A stretch of 14,220 bases of DNA from Chloroflexota bacterium (GTDB lineage Bacteria; Chloroflexota; Anaerolineae; UBA4142), in assembly GCA_023380675.1 (NCBI GenBank), contig JAMCRS010000245.1:1-14220 (forward strand). The letters run 5' to 3'. The position numbers and the translations under genes were made by a program. The notes beneath the pieces were generated by a model. It had not been told where the DNA came from. It searched no databases and saw only the letters and a program-made list of their open reading frames with translations. Of the stretch, positions 6,766 to 13,394 are shown piece after piece (the first letter of the stretch is position 1; every line of letters begins with the position of its first letter).

Positions 6766-7953
6766 ATGCGGTTGATCATTCATGGGGGCACGCTCCTAAC
6801 GCCGGAAGCCATTCTGCCCGATCACAGTCTCGTGATCGAGGACGGCCGCATCGTTTCCATTGAGGCCGGGCAAATCGCCGGGTTGCCGGAAGAGTCGCTG
6901 GACGCGACCGGCTTGTGGGTGATCCCGGGCATGATCGACATCCACGTCCACGGTGCGGCGGGACACGAGACCATGGAGGCAACGCCGGATGCGCTGCACC
7001 GCATGGCCCGCCTTTTCGCGTCGCACGGCGTCACGGGCTATCTAGCGACGACGATTGCCGCCTCACGCGCGGCGACCGATGCTGCCGTCGAAAACGTTGC
7101 GCGTACGCCTCAACCGGACGACGGGGCGCACCACCTGGGAGCACATCTGGAGGGGCCGTACCTCAGCCACAAGTTTCCAGGGGCACAGCCGGCCGACGAG
7201 ATTCGTCTCCCCGACCGCAAGGAGTTCGAGCGGTGGTTGGAGAGCGGCGTTGTCCGTCTCGTTACGATCGCCCCAGAGGTCGAGCGGGCGCTGGACTTGA
7301 TCGACCAGGGGGTGCGCCGGGGCATTCGATTCGCGGTGGGCCACAGCGCGGCGAGCTACGAGCAGGTCAAGGCGGCGGCCAACCACGGACTCACTCAGGC
7401 CACGCATACCTTTAACGCTATGCTGGGTTTGGGACACCGCGAGCCGGGGACGGCCGGCGCCGTGCTGGCGGATGACCGAATCACAGCGCAGTTGATCTGC
7501 GACGGAATACACGTGCACCCGGCGGTGGCGCGGCTGCTGATTCGAAGCAAGGGGCCGGACCGAGTTGCGCTGATCACGGATGGCGTAGGGGCAACCGGCT
7601 TGGGCGACGGCAGCTACGAGCAGCTGGGCCAACGGGTCATAGTGAAGGATGGGATCGCGCGTAACGAGGCTGGAAGGCTGGCGGGAAGTACGGTCACGCT
7701 GGACGCTGCGCTAAGGAACGCGATGGCGTTCGCCGGGCTGTCGCTCTTTGAGGCGCTGCCGATGGTGACGCGCGTTCCGGCAGAATCGATCGGACTCGCC
7801 GGGCAAAAGGGGACGCTTGCACCCGGCTCAGACGCAGATGTCGTATTGCTTGATTCCGAACTTGTAGTTGACACGACGATCGTCCAGGGACGCGTAGTCT
7901 ACAAGGCGAATAGTCGGCGAACGAACGAAGAAGAACCCCGGTCTGAAGCGTGA
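6766..7953 (+). CDS. nagA: N-acetylglucosamine-6-phosphate deacetylase
   Basis: This 395-residue amidohydrolase removes acetate from N-acetylglucosamine-6-phosphate, giving glucosamine-6-phosphate. Visible family landmarks are the metal-site strand MIDIHVHGAAGHETME (56-71, HVH at 60-62) and GAHLEGPYL (125-133, metal ligand Glu129). Next come GHS (192-194), ATHTFNAM (212-219), CDGIHVHP (245-252), the catalytic aspartate in LITDG (Asp272), and LAGS (305-308). The length is usual for NagA. AGAAGGAA lies shortly upstream of the ATG, and the gap from the permease stop is 29 bases, so it belongs to the same transcript. Common forms read HLFNAM and TDA where this one has HTFNAM and TDG, which are acceptable variants. 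The tail is short and acidic (NEEEPRSEA). Confidence 0.95.
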   Translation: MRLIIHGGTLLTPEAILPDHSLVIEDGRIVSIEAGQIAGLPEESLDATGLWVIPGMIDIHVHGAAGHETMEATPDALHRMARLFASHGVTGYLATTIAASRAATDAAVENVARTPQPDDGAHHLGAHLEGPYLSHKFPGAQPADEIRLPDRKEFERWLESGVVRLVTIAPEVERALDLIDQGVRRGIRFAVGHSAASYEQVKAAANHGLTQATHTFNAMLGLGHREPGTAGAVLADDRITAQLICDGIHVHPAVARLLIRSKGPDRVALITDGVGATGLGDGSYEQLGQRVIVKDGIARNEAGRLAGSTVTLDAALRNAMAFAGLSLFEALPMVTRVPAESIGLAGQKGTLAPGSDADVVLLDSELVVDTTIVQGRVVYKANSRRTNEEEPRSEA

Positions 7954-8064
7954 GCCGAAACGCATTTCGCGCCGCAACGGCAGAAACTCCGGTTCGTGTC
8001 TTGCAAGGCTATTGGTGCGCAACAGGGGCTGAGAGGCGCTGTTTGGATTGAGCGTGAGACGGTA

Positions 8065-9108
8065 ATGGATCAACCCTCGTTGTACGACGAAATCAACGAA
8101 CAGCCGCAAGCGCTGGCGCGATTCCTGGACGCCGAGTCGGCGAACGTCCAGCGGATCGCGGACCGCATCGCGCGCGAGGACCGGCGGTACATTACGATCG
8201 CGGCGCGCGGCACGTCGGACAACGCGGCGACGTACGGCAAGTACGTTTTTGCGTCGTTCAACGGACTGCCGGTCTCGCTCGCGACCCCTTCTCTCTATAC
8301 GCTCTACAAGAGGCCGCCGAGACTGACCGGCTCGCTCGTCATCGCGATCTCACAGTCCGGAGAATCTCCGGATATTGTCGCCGTGATCGACGAAGCGCGG
8401 CGGCAGCGAGTCCCGACACTTGCGGTGACCAACGTCGGGGGTTCGTCGCTGGCGCACGCGGCGGACATGGTGATCCTGCAGCACGCCGGGCCCGAGCGAG
8501 CGATCGCCGCGACCAAGACCTACACCACTCAGCTTCTCGCACTGGCGGTTCTTTCCGCGGCGCTCGAGCACGATCGCGTGCGGCGCCGCGAAATCGACGA
8601 TGTTCCCGGGGCGGTCGCGCACGCCCTCACGTTGAACGCTAGAGCCCAGCAAGCGGCCGCACGGTGGCGCGAAATGCTGTCGTGTTTGGTGATCGGACGC
8701 GGCTACAACTACGCGACGGCGCTGGAGATCGCGCTCAAGCTCAAAGAACTCACCTATACGAATGCTGAGCCTTTTTCGTCTCCCGATTTTCTCCACGGAC
8801 CGATCGCGCTGGCGGAGCCCGGTTTGCCGGTGATCCTGGTCGCGCCGCACGGGCCGGCTTTCGATGGTCTCATAGCGGTCGGGCGCCAGTTGAAGAAAAG
8901 AGGAGTGGACTTGATGGTGCTGTCCGAGGATCCGGCAGCGCTGGGTCTTGCAGACCATCCCGTCGCGCTCTCGTCGCTGCTGCCAGAGTGGTTATCGCCG
9001 TTGAGCGCGATCGTGCCCGGCCAACTTGTCGCGTATCATTTGACCATAGACAAAGGGTACGACCCAAACCATCCCCGGGGTCTGACTAAGATCACGAGGA
9101 CCTTCTGA
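8065..9108 (+). CDS. Double-SIS aminosugar-phosphate deaminase/isomerase (NagB-II / AgaS-like)
   Basis: This 347-residue protein matches the isomerase half of GlmS but lacks the N-terminal glutaminase domain. SIS domain 1 (about 35-165) has ARGTSDNAA (47-55) and SQSGESPD (96-103). SIS domain 2 (about 200-335) has GRGYNYATALEIALKLKE (211-228), AEPFSSPDFLHGP (234-246) and the C-terminal GYDPNHPRGLTK (331-342). Without a glutaminase it should run in the catabolic direction: glucosamine-6-P to fructose-6-P plus ammonia. Directly after nagA this supplies the missing deaminase step. The ATG at 8065 gives the family start; the frame back to 7996 adds unrelated residues. The ribosome binding site is poor, and 111 bases separate it from nagA. 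Tagatose-type (AgaS) specificity for galactosamine cannot be excluded. Confidence 0.88.
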   Translation: MDQPSLYDEINEQPQALARFLDAESANVQRIADRIAREDRRYITIAARGTSDNAATYGKYVFASFNGLPVSLATPSLYTLYKRPPRLTGSLVIAISQSGESPDIVAVIDEARRQRVPTLAVTNVGGSSLAHAADMVILQHAGPERAIAATKTYTTQLLALAVLSAALEHDRVRRREIDDVPGAVAHALTLNARAQQAAARWREMLSCLVIGRGYNYATALEIALKLKELTYTNAEPFSSPDFLHGPIALAEPGLPVILVAPHGPAFDGLIAVGRQLKKRGVDLMVLSEDPAALGLADHPVALSSLLPEWLSPLSAIVPGQLVAYHLTIDKGYDPNHPRGLTKITRTF

Positions 9109-9239
9109 CCCACCGAAACGCCAATTGGGTCGGTTGAGGGTAAATATGCCAATCAATGCGCGGGCTCGACTGGCTCGTATCGGTCCGTGTCCAAATGAGA
9201 AAACGGTTCCTCGAGCGGTGACGGGGATATTCCGGCGCT

Positions 9240-9440
9240 CTAGCGGAACGCGCGCGACTGCTCGTCGAGACTGGCCAGATCGTCGTCCGAGAAACGAAAG
9301 TGCAGCGCGCCCGCGTTCTGCTCCGCCTGTCGCACATTGGTCGTGCTGGGGATTGTGACGACGGTGCCGAACCAATTGATGCCCCCGTCGAGCGCCGGCT
9401 GGATTATAGCGCTTTCTTCCTCTTGGGGTGATGACCGGGA
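9240..9440 (-). pseudogene. Aldo/keto reductase relic with large internal deletion
   Basis: Read on the minus strand, one frame holds EEESAIIQPALDGGINWFGT, the N-terminal motif of aldo/keto reductases (usually ALDAGINWFDTAxxYG). It is joined at about 9355-9365 directly to IPSTTNVRQAEQNAGAL...DDDLASLDEQSRAFR, the C-terminal end of the same family, with TAG at 9240-9242. A full enzyme has about 310-330 residues; most of the barrel is missing. The Asp of the FDT motif is Gly here. Upstream of EEES no clean N-terminus continues in frame, so the left boundary is approximate. This is a dead gene, not a small functional protein. Confidence 0.75.
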
Positions 9441-9525
9441 AGAGCCAACCTGCGCCGGGTCTGCGACCCTTACGTTCACCGAGGGTGGATCTCGTGTTCT
9501 CTTGGAAGCTATAGAAGGAAAGTTG

Positions 9526-9549
9526 GCGTCTGGCGATCAGGCCAGACGC
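9526..9549. terminator. Hairpin between the convergent operons (weak terminator candidate)
   Basis: GCGTCTGGC (9526-9534) pairs perfectly with GCCAGACGC (9541-9549) around a six-base loop. On the minus strand it is followed by CAACTTTCC, and on the plus strand by GGGTACGG. Neither is a good T-run, so termination in either direction is doubtful. It sits between the two relic genes. Confidence 0.3.
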
Positions 9550-9579
9550 GGGTACGGGAGGCTCGCTCCGCTTATTCAA

Positions 9580-9838
9580 TCACCGGGAAGTGCCGCGGTC
9601 CGCCACCGGTGGAGAAGGGGATTTGCGCGAACGAAGAAAGGCGATCAACTCATCCAACTCGTCCGGCGAGAGATTGCGCGAGAAACCCGGCATGTTCGTT
9701 CCGCCGTTCAGAATCTGCACCGTCATCTGGGCGGGGGTCAACTGCGTTTCCACGTAAGTCCGGACCGCGCGCGCCGCCGGAGCCGTCGACCGTGTGGCAG
9801 AGCTCGTAGCCCTTGCTGCTGACTTTTCGGTTTCTCCC
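9580..9838 (-). pseudogene. Cytochrome c relic: damaged haem motif and frame change
   Basis: On the minus strand one frame reads KGYELCHTVDGSGGARGPD, the haem-binding start of a class I cytochrome c, with YELCH (9794-9808) in place of CxxCH. At about 9757-9762 homology jumps to another frame that reads RTYVETQLTPAQMTVQILNG, then GGTNMPGFSRNLSPDELDELIAFLRSRK. This is the family's C-terminal half with the methionine ligand region NMPGF. The piece normally between GPDL and the next helix is missing, so a small frameshifting deletion is likely. The first haem Cys is Tyr (TAC, one base from TGC). No signal peptide is left, because the fragment abuts the KDPG aldolase stop codon. It is clearly nonfunctional as a c-type cytochrome. 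Confidence 0.8.
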
Positions 9839-9841
9839 ATC

Positions 9842-10534
9842 CTATGCAGATGGTATGATCGCCGTCAAACGACGGGCTTGCTTGATCCACCCAATCGCGT
9901 CCGATACCCTGCTCGCCAGCGTCTCATAGTCGTGATTCTTGACGATCGGGGCGGTGATAAGCTTGGATCCCATGCCGATCGCCGCGGCGCCAGCGCGAAT
10001 CCATCCGGTCACATTCGCCTCGGTTGCGTCCACACCGCCGGTCGGCATCAGACGGTGCCAGGGACAGGGGCCGAGCACCGACTGAATGAACTCGGGACCG
10101 CCGACGCCGCCTGGAAAGATCTTGCAGATCTCGGCGCCCCACTCTTCGGCCTGGGCGATTTCGGTTTCGGTGGCACAGCCAGGAAGATAAGCAATTTTCC
10201 GGCGGTTGCACAGGCGTGCGATCTCCGGGTTAAAGCTGGGTCCGACGATGAAGTTGGCGCCGTTCGCAATGTACAAGGCCGCCGTGGGTGCGTCGACAAT
10301 CGAACCGACGCCCAAAATGGGGTGGGGTTCGGTCCGCTCCACATAACGCACCAGATCAGTAAAGACGCCGAACGCCTTTTCGCCGCGGTTGGTGAACTCG
10401 ACGACACGCGCGCCCCCCTGGACACACGCCGACGCGAGGCCCGCCGCCGTGTCGACATCCGGCTGGTAAAACAGCGGGACCAGGCCCGTATCGAGAATGG
10501 CGTTCCATACTTCCAGTCGCGAGAATCGCGCCAT
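9842..10534 (-). CDS. KDPG/KHG aldolase (2-dehydro-3-deoxyphosphogluconate / 4-hydroxy-2-oxoglutarate aldolase)
   Basis: This 230-residue class I aldolase splits 2-keto-3-deoxy-6-phosphogluconate into pyruvate and glyceraldehyde-3-phosphate. The active site is visible: Glu46 in VVEFTNRG (44-51) with Arg50, Schiff-base Lys138 in EICKIFPGG (135-143), and the phosphate loop MPTGGV (163-168), at nearly the same positions as Eda (Glu45, Arg49, Lys133). The ATG at 10534 was chosen because GAAAGGGA precedes it and it matches the family N-terminus; the frame extending to 10699 runs into the kinase gene. It lies 35 bases after the sugar kinase stop and is the last gene of the minus-strand operon. It stops against the cytochrome relic. 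Substrate preference (KDPG, KDPGal or hydroxyoxoglutarate) cannot be read from the sequence. Confidence 0.93.
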   Translation of the reverse strand: MARFSRLEVWNAILDTGLVPLFYQPDVDTAAGLASACVQGGARVVEFTNRGEKAFGVFTDLVRYVERTEPHPILGVGSIVDAPTAALYIANGANFIVGPSFNPEIARLCNRRKIAYLPGCATETEIAQAEEWGAEICKIFPGGVGGPEFIQSVLGPCPWHRLMPTGGVDATEANVTGWIRAGAAAIGMGSKLITAPIVKNHDYETLASRVSDAIGWIKQARRLTAIIPSA

Positions 10535-10569
10535 TAAGGATCCCTTTCGGTGATAAGATAGACCGTTCC

Positions 10570-11523
10570 TCAGGAACCTGACTCCGAAAAAGCGTTGTGC
10601 GCTAGCAGCGCCTCGACCTCTTTCTGATGCGGGATCGGTTTGACGGCTCCCCAGCCGGTGGTCGTCAGCGCGGCGGCGACGTTGGCAAAGCGTGCGCATT
10701 CCAGGTACGAGCGCCCGTGCAGATAGGCGACGACGAACGCGCCGTCAAACGTGTCACCCGCCCCGGTGCTGTCCACCACCTCCACCGCGACCGGGGCAAT
10801 TCGCTGCATTCCCTCCGCCGTCGCCAGCAACACACCCTCGCCGCCAAGCTTGAGCGCGACGACCCTGGGTCCCCGCTCTAGTAACTGAGACGCTATGGCC
10901 TGCGGGTCCTGCAGCCCCGTGATGAATTGGGCATCTTCGAGGCTTGGGAACACAAAGTCCGCCATGCCAGCAGTTTCGAGAATGATCGCCCGGGCGCGGC
11001 CCTGCTCCCACAACTTGAGCCGCACGTTCGGGTCGTAAGATACCAAGACCCCAGCCGCTCGCGCAATTTCGATGGCATGAAACACCGCGTCGCACGCCGA
11101 GTTACTGATGGCCTGGGTGATGCCCGAGGTGTGAAATACCTTGGCTCCGGCGATATAGTCCCTGGAAAGGTCCTGGCCGGCCAGGTGGCTCGCTGCAGAG
11201 TCCTTTCGATAGTACGTGAATGTATGAGCGGTCCCACGCCGGGAGACGAAATAGATGCCGGTGTGGGCGCCTGGCTCCACGATCACCTGACTGGCATCCA
11301 CCCCTTCATCGCGCCAGAGATCGAGAAACACCTGGCCGAACTCATCTGCCCCCAGCCGCGTGATCATGCCCACACGGCCGCCGAGGCGACTGGCGGCGAC
11401 TACAAAGTTGGACGTATCTCCGCCCCAGCCGACTTCGTACGACCGGACCGCCCTGAGCGAGCCTGGCTCGGCGGCATTGAATTCCAGCATCGGCTCGCCC
11501 ATCGCAATGATATCTGGAGCCAT
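10570..11523 (-). CDS. kdgK: PfkB-family sugar kinase, probable 2-keto-3-deoxygluconate kinase
   Basis: This 317-residue ribokinase-fold enzyme shows the N-terminal sugar-binding GGDTSNFVVAASRLG (34-48). It also has YYRKDSAASHL (104-114), a phrase typical of KDG kinases, DPNVR (164-168), and the catalytic/anion-hole block DSTGAGDTFDGAF (251-263) with base Asp257. It should phosphorylate 2-keto-3-deoxygluconate at O6, feeding the aldolase encoded next. The ATG at 11523 follows the strong site AGAGGAAGAGGAG. The longer frame toward 12117 is a shadow over the RraA gene. Fructokinase or another PfkB activity is possible, but the YYR-SAA motif and the aldolase neighbour favour KDG kinase. Confidence 0.88.
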   Translation of the reverse strand: MAPDIIAMGEPMLEFNAAEPGSLRAVRSYEVGWGGDTSNFVVAASRLGGRVGMITRLGADEFGQVFLDLWRDEGVDASQVIVEPGAHTGIYFVSRRGTAHTFTYYRKDSAASHLAGQDLSRDYIAGAKVFHTSGITQAISNSACDAVFHAIEIARAAGVLVSYDPNVRLKLWEQGRARAIILETAGMADFVFPSLEDAQFITGLQDPQAIASQLLERGPRVVALKLGGEGVLLATAEGMQRIAPVAVEVVDSTGAGDTFDGAFVVAYLHGRSYLECARFANVAAALTTTGWGAVKPIPHQKEVEALLAHNAFSESGS

Positions 11524-11537
11524 TGCTCCTCTTCCTC

Positions 11538-12188
11538 TTAGATGCGCTTGTATTTTGCCATGCCCTGGAGAAGCGACTTTGTGTCTCGAATCATTTTGGT
11601 CTGTTCCCGCTCGCGATTTTCGATCTCCTGCGCTCCGCTCAACGCTTTGGCGACCATGCCGGCCGGAACGACGACCACTCCGTCCCGATCGCCAACGATC
11701 AGATCGCCCGGATGGACAGTGATCCCGCCGACGACGACCGGGACGTTGGAGCTGACGGTCTTGAACCGGCCGACGGTCGTCGCCGGGGTGATGCCGCGAG
11801 AAAAGACCGGGAAGTGATAATCGCGCTCGATCTCCTCCACGTCTCGCACGCTGCCGTCCAGAACCGCTCCCTCCAATTCGTTCACGACGGCGCCGGCCGT
11901 CATCAACCCTCCCCAGACCGCCACCTCGCGAAACCCGTTGATCGAGATGACGACGACGCTGCCCGGTGCCGCCCCGTCGATCAGCTCGAGCGCATGCTGC
12001 GGCGGCTGTCGTTCGGTCGTCGGTTCTTCCAATACGGTGACTGCCGGGCCGACGATCTTGACCGGGTAGATCGGTTTGACGTCCGAAGACATGTGCGCTG
12101 ATACACCCAGCTCCCACAACGCGTCCGCCACGGAGGCGGTCGTAATTCCTCGAAAAGCCTCGATGGTTTCAGGTGCGATGTTTGCCAT
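11538..12188 (-). CDS. RraA-family protein (HMG/CHA aldolase or oxaloacetate decarboxylase-like)
   Basis: This 216-residue RraA-like protein shows WGGLMTAGAVV (92-102) and the substrate/metal motif LDGSVRDVEEI (110-120, Arg115 and Asp116). FPVFSRGITP (126-135) and GDLIVGDRDGVVVVP (161-175) follow; the last two are hallmarks of the family. Relatives with known activity are divalent-metal aldolases that cleave 4-hydroxy-4-methyl-2-oxoglutarate or decarboxylate oxaloacetate; E. coli RraA instead binds RNase E. The residues here fit the enzymatic type. ATG at 12188 follows AAGGGAGC, and only 14 bases separate its stop from the kinase start. Sharing an operon with KDG kinase and KDPG aldolase suggests action on a related keto acid or hydroxy acid, but the substrate is unknown. 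Confidence 0.85.
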   Translation of the reverse strand: MANIAPETIEAFRGITTASVADALWELGVSAHMSSDVKPIYPVKIVGPAVTVLEEPTTERQPPQHALELIDGAAPGSVVVISINGFREVAVWGGLMTAGAVVNELEGAVLDGSVRDVEEIERDYHFPVFSRGITPATTVGRFKTVSSNVPVVVGGITVHPGDLIVGDRDGVVVVPAGMVAKALSGAQEIENREREQTKMIRDTKSLLQGMAKYKRI

Positions 12189-12264
12189 TTCTTTATGCTC
12201 CCTTCGAATCGATTCTTGCCCGGACTGGGTTACGCCCGCGGCGATACCGCCCGGATGGCGCGGC
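12189..12264. other. 76-base gap between the transporter genes and the RraA gene
   Basis: This is the largest gap in the minus-strand operon. It could hold a promoter for the rraA-kdgK-aldolase genes. I see no convincing -35/-10 pair and no terminator with a T-run, so the block is probably transcribed through. Confidence 0.4.
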
Positions 12265-12603
12265 TCACGGATTCGGGGCCAGCGTAATGCTTTTGACCCA
12301 ATAGGTGCGCGCGAGGGCCTGAACCCCGTCCAGCGTCACGTTCCGCAGCTGGACCTTGTCTCCGTCCGCGCCGGCCACGCGCCCGTAATTTTGCAGCGCG
12401 TCGACGTGAAAGCGCTCCGGCGGAAAATTCAGCTCGACCACGATATTGACCTTTTGATTCGGATCGGCGCCGGCAGCCAGCCGCGGGTCGATTTTCGCCG
12501 GCGCTTGCGCGTACGACCAGACGTTGAAAACGAAGAGCCCAAGCGCGACGACGAGGACGCTCTGGATGCCGATGTTGCCCAGCAGGGTACGGGCCCGCTT
12601 CAC
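12265..12603 (-). CDS. Small single-span membrane protein coupled to ABC transporter genes, unknown function
   Basis: This 112-residue protein was not recognised. It has a basic N-terminus (MKRAR), one hydrophobic span (about 10-31, IGIQSVLVVALGLFVFNVW) and an outside domain of about 80 residues. That domain is predicted to be mostly strands and one helix (VNIVVELNF at 52-60; VQLRNVTLDGVQALARTYWV at 84-103). The GTG start at 12603 is supported by the very strong site AGGGAGGGGGGAG and by overlap with the ATPase stop (GTGA, 12600-12603). The frame extending to 12705 lies inside the ATPase gene. The beta-alpha-beta pattern ending VKSITLAP loosely recalls propeptide/inhibitor domains of subtilases, but this is only a guess. 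A role as accessory or anchor for the transporter is inferred from the coupling. Confidence 0.72.
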   Translation of the reverse strand: MKRARTLLGNIGIQSVLVVALGLFVFNVWSYAQAPAKIDPRLAAGADPNQKVNIVVELNFPPERFHVDALQNYGRVAGADGDKVQLRNVTLDGVQALARTYWVKSITLAPNP

Positions 12604-13394
12604 GCTCCCCCCTCCCTTTCGGTCACTTCCAATCCGTGGCCCAGCAATTCGAAAATGTGCTGGGTCATGTGGTGAAAGTTCTCGTCGGCGTTCAACTGCT
12701 TCCACTTGCGCGGCCGCGGGATATCGATCTCTAGAATCTCGTTGACGCGACTGGGCCGCGACGTGAGGACGATCACGCGATTGGAGAGAAAGACCGCCTC
12801 CTCCACGTCATGGGTGACGAAAAAGACAGTGGGATGGCGCTGTTCCCAAATCCGGGTCAGGTCCTCTTGCATCTTCATCCGCGTCTGCGCGTCGATGCTT
12901 GCGAAGGGCTCGTCCATCAACATGACCTGGGGATGATTCGCCAGGACGCGCGCCACGCCGACCCGCTGCTGCATTCCGCCGGAGAGCTCGTGCGGATATT
13001 TTTCCTCAAAGCCGGACAGGCCAACCAGCTCGATGACTTCCCGCGCCATCCGGTCGCGCTCGCGCGTGTCGACGCCGCGCATTTTCAAACCAAAGGTGAC
13101 GTTCCCCAGCACCGTTTTCCACGGAAAGAGCGCAAAACTCTGAAAGACGACGCCGCGATCCGGACCGGGCCCCTGGATCGGCTGGCCGTGCAGCAAGACC
13201 TGGCCGGCCGATGCCTTGATAAAGCCGGCGATGATATTCAGAATCGTCGTCTTGCCGCACCCGCTCGGACCGAGGATCGAGACGAAATCGCCTTCCTCGA
13301 TCGAGAACGAGACGGCCTGCAGAGCGAGGTTCCGTTCGCCGGTGTACGGGTCGATATAGGTTTTCTGCAGGTCCTCCACTGTCAGTAGACTCAC
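12600..13394 (-). CDS. ABC transporter ATP-binding protein, SsuB/TauB/NrtD family
   Basis: This 264-residue ATPase powers the importer whose permease is encoded just upstream. Motifs in order are Walker [10 protein letters not shown] (42-50), Q-loop [11 protein letters not shown] (82-92) and signature [13 protein letters not shown] (137-149). Walker [13 protein letters not shown] (157-168) and the switch VTHDVEEA (193-200) follow. TSRPSRV (211-217) and the tail IPRPRK are typical of the nitrate/taurine/sulfonate group. The GTG at 13394 overlaps the permease stop (GTGA) and follows GGAGGT; the longer frame to 13859 is a shadow. The substrate could be an aliphatic sulfonate, taurine, a thiamine-precursor-like pyrimidine, or an organic acid. 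The co-encoded keto-acid catabolism leaves it open. Confidence 0.93.
   Translation of the reverse strand: MSLLTVEDLQKTYIDPYTGERNLALQAVSFSIEEGDFVSILGPSGCGKTTILNIIAGFIKASAGQVLLHGQPIQGPGPDRGVVFQSFALFPWKTVLGNVTFGLKMRGVDTRERDRMAREVIELVGLSGFEEKYPHELSGGMQQRVGVARVLANHPQVMLMDEPFASIDAQTRMKMQEDLTRIWEQRHPTVFFVTHDVEEAVFLSNRVIVLTSRPSRVNEILEIDIPRPRKWKQLNADENFHHMTQHIFELLGHGLEVTEREGGA

Larger units (their letters stand above)
9109..9841. other. Gene-poor convergent intergenic region with gene relics
   Basis: About 730 bases separate the stop codons of the two converging operons. Apart from the two minus-strand relics and the hairpin at 9526-9549, nothing coding can be supported. 9109-9239 and 9440-9525 show no homology that I recognise in any frame. 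No transposase piece, inverted-repeat pair or tRNA that could explain the decay was seen. Confidence 0.7.

Noticed and set aside
9107..9131. Terminator after the amino-sugar operon (GACCCA ... TGGGTC)
   Set aside because: The stem is only 6 bp with a 13-base loop, and no T-run follows.
8992..9579. A 195-codon minus-strand open frame across the intergenic region
   Set aside because: It overlaps the end of the SIS enzyme gene and reads no known family; the relic homology lies in a different frame.
9794..10537. A 247-codon plus-strand open frame opposite the KDPG aldolase
   Set aside because: The minus strand carries all catalytic residues of the aldolase; the plus frame has none of any family.
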